A DNA stretch of 18,557 nucleotides from Bacillota bacterium (lineage in GTDB: Bacteria; Bacillota; Clostridia; Acetivibrionales; Acetivibrionaceae): the NCBI GenBank assembly GCA_023421115.1, contig JAEZUI010000198.1, positions 1-18,557 on the forward strand. The letters run 5' to 3'. Of the stretch, positions 12,931 to 18,557 are shown one piece after another (within the stretch, counting starts at the first letter, position 1; each line of letters opens with the position of its first letter). The translations under genes were made by a program, and so were the position numbers. The notes under the pieces are model-generated. The model saw nothing but the letters and a program-made list of their open reading frames with translations. It had not been told where the DNA came from and did no database searches.

Positions 12931-14586
12931 TTAAAGCCCCTTAATAAGAATATCTCTGGCTATCTCTTCAAATATCGGAGCTGCAATTGAGCCTCCACTT
13001 TTTCCGTTTTCAATAAAAACTGCGATGGAATACCTAGGGTTCAATCTTGGGAAGTACCCCGCAAACCAGGCGTGGACTATTTTCTCACCATTTATATACT
13101 GGCCGGTCTCAGCGCTACCAGTTTTAGCAGCTGCTCCACCGTATTCATCTAAATTTGCTTTTATTCCTGTTCCGCTTATAGTTACTTTTTCCATGAGATA
13201 TTTTATTTTGTCACAAATTTCTTTTGAGAGAATTCTTTCACCCTTGTCAATTCTTACCACTTTAAGGGTATTATCAGAGGAATCAATAATGGAATCTACT
13301 ATATTTACCCTGTTTTTTATACCTCCATTGGCAATTGTTGCAACCATGTCAGCCACCTGAAGGGGAGACGTAAGTATATCTCCTTGTCCAATAGAAATGT
13401 TGGCAATATCTCCATAAGTAAAGAGTTTTTTTGTATTGGGCAGATAGCCTGATGACTCCTCAACTCCATGTTCATTAACTCCTGTAAAGCTGCCGAACCC
13501 GAATTTTTTAGCGGTATTAATGATATTGGTACGCCCGGTTTTTATACCAAGTTCGATGAAGTATGGGTTACAAGAAGATGCGAAAGCTTCTTCAAGGCTG
13601 ATAAGTCCGTGTCCGCCTTCTGCGTATGAAGAGCATCTAAACTCCTTATCTCCTAAAGTGATATACCCAGGGCAGAAGTAGTTCATATTTGGATCAATCC
13701 CGTTTTCATATGCACTTGCCAATACAATTATCTTGAATATGGAACCGAGATTGTAGGAGGCAACAGCTCTGTTAAATAGTTCTTTATTGGAACTGTCTAA
13801 ATATTTTTCAATATTATTAGGATCATAGTCTGGTTTGCTTACCATTGCAACAATATCACCGCTTACTACATCTTCAATAACTACAGCACCTTTAAGTCCA
13901 CTTTTTTTAAGGACATTTTCAGCTGTTTTTTGTATATGATAATTTATAGTGAGTTTTACATTGAGTTGTTTAGAGTCCTCCGGTTCTATAAATCTATACC
14001 CAAGACCGACAACAAGATTATTTTTTGCATCGGTAACTACTCCGACACTGCTTCTAGAACTAAGTTTTAATGTATCTTGAAAATATTTTTCAATTCCGGT
14101 TTTTCCGGTATTATCAATTTTGTTTATATAGCCTGTTACATGTTTGGCAACTGATTTGTCGCTATATCTTACAAGAGAATGGACAAAGGAAATTCCTTGG
14201 GTTTCTAATTTATCTAAAGAATCCTTTTCAAATTGCGTGCAGGGAACAATAATTGGATCTTTTTTAAATTCAATTTCTCTTGTGAGTTTATTAAATTCAA
14301 GGTTAAGTACTTCTGATATGTTTGCTATTTCGCTAGCTTTTTCCCTTAAATATAGGGGTTTTATTACGCAGAAAATTTCTTTTGTTCTATTGGTCAAAGG
14401 TATCATATTCCTGTCAAGAATATTTCCCCGCGGAATATCTATACTTTTTTCGGATATTCTTTGAGCATTGGCAGATATTGATAATTTTTTACCGGCATAT
14501 TTTTGTAAATAAAAGATTCTTATACCAAGTATAGAGATTAATATTGTAAAGAAAACAAGCAGAAAGCATGCTCTTTTAATATGCAT
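12931..14586 (-). CDS. Class B penicillin-binding protein (PBP2/SpoVD-like transpeptidase)
   Basis: A 551-residue D,D-transpeptidase that cross-links peptidoglycan outside the membrane. Residues ~5-25 are an uncleaved signal anchor. The N-terminal pedestal opens with IDIPRGNILDRNMIPLTN (49-66), the class B PBP signature. The transpeptidase domain (~210-545) carries SxxK as Ser282-Ile-Phe-Lys285, SxN as Ser338-Cys-Asn340 and KTG at 488-490 (KTGSAETG). There is no PASTA domain, unlike SpoVD. The usual Pro before the SxxK glycine is replaced (YNLGSIFK rather than PGSxFK). GGGGG at about 14595-14600 precedes the ATG at 14586. It is a single-gene unit near sigK, so a sporulation cortex or septum role is tempting but unproven. 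Vegetative elongation is the main alternative. Confidence 0.93.
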   Translation of the reverse strand: MHIKRACFLLVFFTILISILGIRIFYLQKYAGKKLSISANAQRISEKSIDIPRGNILDRNMIPLTNRTKEIFCVIKPLYLREKASEIANISEVLNLEFNKLTREIEFKKDPIIVPCTQFEKDSLDKLETQGISFVHSLVRYSDKSVAKHVTGYINKIDNTGKTGIEKYFQDTLKLSSRSSVGVVTDAKNNLVVGLGYRFIEPEDSKQLNVKLTINYHIQKTAENVLKKSGLKGAVVIEDVVSGDIVAMVSKPDYDPNNIEKYLDSSNKELFNRAVASYNLGSIFKIIVLASAYENGIDPNMNYFCPGYITLGDKEFRCSSYAEGGHGLISLEEAFASSCNPYFIELGIKTGRTNIINTAKKFGFGSFTGVNEHGVEESSGYLPNTKKLFTYGDIANISIGQGDILTSPLQVADMVATIANGGIKNRVNIVDSIIDSSDNTLKVVRIDKGERILSKEICDKIKYLMEKVTISGTGIKANLDEYGGAAAKTGSAETGQYINGEKIVHAWFAGYFPRLNPRYSIAVFIENGKSGGSIAAPIFEEIARDILIKGL

Positions 14587-14724
14587 AAGTGTTTCCCCCT
14601 AAATCGCTTCATAAGTGCACAAGAAACTATTGTAAATCAAAAAATATATAAATCATAATTTCCTGAAGATGAATAGCATACAAATCCTATTTGTAGTTTT
14701 GTCCTACATATATTAAATTTTTCC

Positions 14725-14736
14725 ATCAATATTGAT
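14725..14736. repeat. 12-base palindrome upstream of the penicillin-binding-protein gene
   Basis: ATCAATATTGAT is perfectly self-complementary and lies about 140 bases before the gene's start, in the 288-base gap. It may be an operator but could arise by chance in A/T-rich DNA. Confidence 0.3.
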
Positions 14737-14797
14737 TTTTATACGAATTATTTTTAGAGGAATTGTATAAGAATGAGAGGAAGACTTTAAAATGCTG

Positions 14798-14870
14798 TGT
14801 GTCTGTCCTATTTATTTTCCAAAGTATTCCAATGTAGAATATTTTTCGGGAAATAAACAGGACAGATACA
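14798..14870. repeat. 73-base REP/MITE-like hairpin element
   Basis: TGTGTCTGTCC... (14798-14820) and ...GGACAGATACA (14848-14870) are 23-base inverted arms with two G-T pairs and one mismatch. A second stem inside, 14821-14829 with 14837-14845, closes a seven-base loop. The total is about 31 pairs. It starts four bases past the stop of the U32 gene and lacks a T-run on either side. The CTGTCC/GGACAG ends resemble REP-like hairpins associated with Y1 (IS200-type) transposases, from memory. Confidence 0.7.
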
Positions 14871-14874
14871 GGAA

Positions 14875-16095
14875 TTATTTTTTTCTTAGCATTGCGTATT
14901 GAACAACTGCTTGTTTCATAGGCATATAAACTATCATCTGTGGATGAGGCGCGCTTTCAATTGCTTCGCCATCAATATTTTTCATGGAGTCGATGGTTTG
15001 CACGAAAAAACCTCCTTCAGGATTTACTACTTCAATTTCTTCGCCTACAAACATCCTGTTTCTTTGTTCTATCTTTGCAATGCCCGTGTTAGAGTCGTAT
15101 TCTAATACCAGCCCTATAAAATCATAATCTCTTATGTAAGAACTTGTATGATATATTTGAGTTTCAGAGGAGGGCTTTTCAAAATAAAAACCTGTTGTAA
15201 ATTCACGATGGCTTGCTTTAGATACTTCTTCAAGCCATTTTGTATCAAATTTGTAGTTTGAACCCATTTCATAATAGGAATCAAGGGCTTGACGATAAGC
15301 CTTCACGACAGTTGCAACATAGTAAGCACTTTTCATACGGCCTTCAATTTTAAGACTTGTAACACCCGCGTTTATTATTTGAGGTAGGTATTCAATCATA
15401 CAAAGATCACGGGAATTGAAAATAAAAGTACCTCTTTCGTTTTCATAAACAGGAAAGTACTCTCCCGGTCTTTTTTCCTCTACAAGATGATACTGCCACC
15501 GGCAGGGATGAGCGCATAGGCCACGGTTGGAATCTCGTCCGGTCATATAATTACTTAGCAGGCATCTTCCGGAATAGGATATGCACATTGCACCATGAAT
15601 AAAAATTTCCAACTCAAGGTCTGAGGGGATATTTTTACGAATTTCACCCATTTCATTTATGGAAAGCTCTCTTGCTAAGACGATTCTTTTTACACCGTGG
15701 TCATACCAGAATTTTGCGCTCATGTAGTTGGTGTTGTTTGCCTGAGTGCTTAGGTGTATTTCCATGTTGGGAGAAATCTCCTTGACTAAAGCATATACTC
15801 CTGGATCGGATAAAATAATGGCATCAACGCCAAGTTCCGTTAGGGTGCGAATATAATTCGGCATTCCGGGGAAATCATCATTGTGGGGAATGATGTTCAT
15901 AGTGACATAAACTTTTTTACCCCTGATGTGAGCAAAATCAAGAGCTTCAATAAGCTGATCCCTTGTGAAATTATCGGCATTTGCTCTAAGTCCGAATTCT
16001 TCTCCTCCAAGATATACCGCATCGGCACCATATATTATTGCCATTTTTAATTTTTCAAGATTACCGGCTGGTGCCAGTAATTCAACTTTTTCCAT
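14875..16095 (-). CDS. trhP: U32 family protein, tRNA uridine-34 hydroxylase (TrhP-like)
   Basis: A 406-residue U32 protein. Members of the TrhP group use an iron-sulfur cluster and prephenate to hydroxylate uridine 34 of tRNA to 5-hydroxyuridine, though many are still labelled 'collagenase-like peptidase'. The N-terminal half is a TIM-barrel-type domain (ELLAPAGNLEKLKMAIIYGA, LHLSTQANNTN-like region). The U32 signature EIFIHGAMCISYSGRCLLS is at ~163-181. Cys171, Cys178, Cys194 and Cys198 are likely cluster ligands. SLKIEGRMKSAYYVA follows, and a beta-barrel C-terminal part (FIGLVLEYDSNTGIAKIEQRN) ends the protein. It lies 15 bases after trmR, with TTAGGAG ahead of its ATG. B. subtilis has two adjacent genes (yrrN, yrrO) at this place; only one is here. 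Confidence 0.85.
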   Translation of the reverse strand: MEKVELLAPAGNLEKLKMAIIYGADAVYLGGEEFGLRANADNFTRDQLIEALDFAHIRGKKVYVTMNIIPHNDDFPGMPNYIRTLTELGVDAIILSDPGVYALVKEISPNMEIHLSTQANNTNYMSAKFWYDHGVKRIVLARELSINEMGEIRKNIPSDLELEIFIHGAMCISYSGRCLLSNYMTGRDSNRGLCAHPCRWQYHLVEEKRPGEYFPVYENERGTFIFNSRDLCMIEYLPQIINAGVTSLKIEGRMKSAYYVATVVKAYRQALDSYYEMGSNYKFDTKWLEEVSKASHREFTTGFYFEKPSSETQIYHTSSYIRDYDFIGLVLEYDSNTGIAKIEQRNRMFVGEEIEVVNPEGGFFVQTIDSMKNIDGEAIESAPHPQMIVYMPMKQAVVQYAMLRKK

Positions 16096-16110
16096 AGAAT
16101 TTTCTCCTAA

Positions 16111-16749
16111 CTATTTTTTATAACTTAAAGCAACTCCGTCACCAATCGGTATTATACTTGTTTCTAAGTCTACGGAGCTGCATAATATATCAAGATAGTT
16201 TCTTAGACGTTTCACTATTGTTTTTTTTCTTCTTACCACTAGGTCATCAGTTGCAATCATTCCCTTATAGAGAATGTTGTCGGAAATAAGTAATCCACTA
16301 GGGGAGAGAAGTCTTAAACACTCTGGTAGAAACTCTGGATATTGTCCTTTTGCAGCATCGAGAAAAACAATATCATACTGTTTGTTAAGACATTTTAAAA
16401 CCTCTAAGGCATCTCCGGTAATAATGTTTATAACATCTTCAAGCTTGGCCTTTTTTATATTGTTTTTTGCACGTTCAACCATCAATTCATATCTTTCTAT
16501 AGTATCTATTTTACCACCAGGCTCTAAAATTTCTGAAAGCAAAATGGAGGAATAGCCTATTGCAGTTCCGAGTTCAAGGATGCGTGTGGGCTTTTTTATC
16601 ATACCTAACACTTGAAGTAGCTTTGCCACTTCAGGATGAACTATGGGAACATGGTTTTCTTTTGCAAATTCTTCAAGCTCTTTGAGTATTCCTTCGCTTT
16701 TTTGTATTGTATTACGAATATATTCGTTTATGTAATCATAGCAAATCAT
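16111..16749 (-). CDS. trmR: SAM-dependent O-methyltransferase, tRNA 5-hydroxyuridine methyltransferase (TrmR/YrrM-like)
   Basis: A 212-residue class I methyltransferase of the catechol-O-methyltransferase-like group. The SAM-binding motif I is ILELGTAIGYSSILLSE (57-73), the acidic motif II is IDTIERYELMVERAK (81-95), and the metal/substrate site is IVFLDAAKGQYPEF (Asp131) with ISDNILYKG (Asp157, Asn158). Position between mltG and a U32 gene matches B. subtilis yrrM (trmR), which methylates 5-hydroxyuridine 34 to 5-methoxyuridine. I take the same role here from synteny and motifs. GAGGA precedes the ATG by about ten bases. A hairpin between mltG and this gene may lower its expression, and part of that region can pair with the ribosome binding site. 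Confidence 0.83.
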   Translation of the reverse strand: MICYDYINEYIRNTIQKSEGILKELEEFAKENHVPIVHPEVAKLLQVLGMIKKPTRILELGTAIGYSSILLSEILEPGGKIDTIERYELMVERAKNNIKKAKLEDVINIITGDALEVLKCLNKQYDIVFLDAAKGQYPEFLPECLRLLSPSGLLISDNILYKGMIATDDLVVRRKKTIVKRLRNYLDILCSSVDLETSIIPIGDGVALSYKK

Positions 16750-16760
16750 AATCTATCCGT

Positions 16761-16796
16761 CCTCATAAAAATTGTGAGGTTTTAAACCTCACAATT
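16761..16796 (-). terminator. Hairpin between mltG and trmR with an alternative fold
   Basis: AATTGTGAGG and CCTCACAATT (arms 16770-16779 and 16787-16796) give a 10-bp stem, extendable by TTT/AAA, followed on the minus strand by TTTTTAT. It is a probable partial terminator five bases after the mltG stop. Its second arm, CCTCA, can pair instead with TGAGG (16761-16765), which includes the trmR ribosome binding site. Confidence 0.6.
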
Positions 16797-16800
16797 AATT

Positions 16801-17958
<1,158 letters not shown>

Positions 17959-17982
17959 TAAAATCACCACTTCAATTAAGTT

Positions 17983-18557
17983 TTAACCTTTGTTACGGGT
18001 TTTTGCTCGTTGTTCCGAATTGAGAACCCTTTTCCTGAGTCTGATGTTTTTTGGAGTAATTTCAACAAGTTCGTCATCTTCTATAAACTCTAAGGCTTGT
18101 TCTAAGCTCATAAGGACTGGCGGAGTGAGTCTTAAAGCTTCATCGGAGCCCGATGCTCTCATGTTTGTAACATGTTTCTTTTTACATACATTAACAACAA
18201 TATCTTCCGATCTTGCGTTTTCCCCAACTATCATACCCTCATATACATTGGTACCAGGCGTTATAAAGAGGGATCCTCTTTCCTGTGCATTATACAAACC
18301 ATAGGTAACAGACTCTCCATCTTCCCAGGCAACCATTGATCCTCTAGTTCTTCCAGATATTTCACCTTTGAAAGGTTCAAAGCTATGAAATACATGGTTC
18401 ATTATACCATTTCCCTTTGTATCCGTCAAAAATTCCGACCTATAACCTATTAAGCCTCTCGCAGGAATTTTAAATTCAAGGCGCATGTAACCTTGCTGCG
18501 ATGAGTGCATATTTGTCATCTCGGCTTTTCTGGTACCGAGTTTTTCCATAACTACAC
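17983..18557 (-). CDS. typA: Translational GTPase TypA/BipA, C-terminal part (5' end outside window)
   Basis: The last ~191 residues of TypA/BipA, a ribosome-associated GTPase of the EF-G class important for 50S assembly and stress or cold adaptation. The frame continues to the right edge (Val-Val before the MEKLGTRKAEM segment), so the methionine at 18549 is internal. Signatures of domain V and the BipA-specific C-terminal domain are LEFKIPARGLIGYRSEFLTD, GNGIMNHVFHSFEPFKGEI and GRTRGSMVAWEDGE. FITPGTNVYEGMIVGENARS and the final TPKNIRLRKRVLN follow. The GTPase domain lies beyond the window. It is first in a minus-strand series, with mltG 24 bases downstream. Confidence 0.96.
   Translation of the reverse strand, partial: VVMEKLGTRKAEMTNMHSSQQGYMRLEFKIPARGLIGYRSEFLTDTKGNGIMNHVFHSFEPFKGEISGRTRGSMVAWEDGESVTYGLYNAQERGSLFITPGTNVYEGMIVGENARSEDIVVNVCKKKHVTNMRASGSDEALRLTPPVLMSLEQALEFIEDDELVEITPKNIRLRKRVLNSEQRAKTRNKG

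Noticed and set aside
14070..14464. Plus-strand frames opposite the penicillin-binding protein gene
   Set aside because: They are antisense shadows of a well-supported gene, without ribosome binding sites.

Overview
The window is low-GC, densely coded DNA from an anaerobic, spore-forming member of the Clostridia. The evidence is an intact sporulation sigma factor gene (sigK), a YtvI-type sporulation membrane protein, a DUF3842 protein, an amidase with copper-amine-oxidase-like wall domains, strong AGGAGG-type ribosome binding sites and lipoprotein sugar-binding proteins. The mix of genes recalls the cellulolytic Acetivibrio/Hungateiclostridium (Clostridium thermocellum) group, but that placement is from memory and was not checked by alignment.

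Layout. Bases 1-4500 hold the end of one family-1 sugar ABC-transporter binding protein, a small DUF6106-like membrane protein on the minus strand, an anchored protein of unknown function, a complete lipoprotein sugar-binding protein (2648-4024) and a 101-residue membrane protein. No permease or ATPase gene is in view. Bases 4746-9361 hold the wall amidase, the DUF3842 protein, a small minus-strand protein with a TTG start, and mutS2. Bases 9362-10041 are the most unusual part: a perfect TTGACA promoter box followed by two hairpins, the second a terminator (a candidate small RNA), then N-terminal scraps of two eukaryote-type Ser/Thr kinases. Next come ytvI (+) and sigK (-), which converge on one perfect 17-bp bidirectional terminator that contains the last sense codons and stop of sigK.

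Bases 12141-14586 hold a small secreted helical protein and a class B penicillin-binding protein. From 14875 to the right edge lies a minus-strand cluster read typA, mltG, trmR (yrrM), trhP-type U32 gene. The trmR and U32 products fit sequential steps of 5-methoxyuridine formation at tRNA position 34. MltG trims glycan strands at the membrane. The Bacillus subtilis yrrL-yrrM-yrrN-yrrO locus has the same order, with two U32 genes where this window has one.

No rRNA or tRNA gene, CRISPR array, complete insertion sequence or phage gene was recognised. I found no clear new multi-gene system. The best leads are the candidate small RNA with the adjacent kinase remnants (9432-9920), a 73-nt REP/MITE-like hairpin (14798-14870), a triple half-site operator candidate before the sugar-binding lipoprotein gene (2534-2562), and the alternative RNA structures at the mltG/trmR junction.
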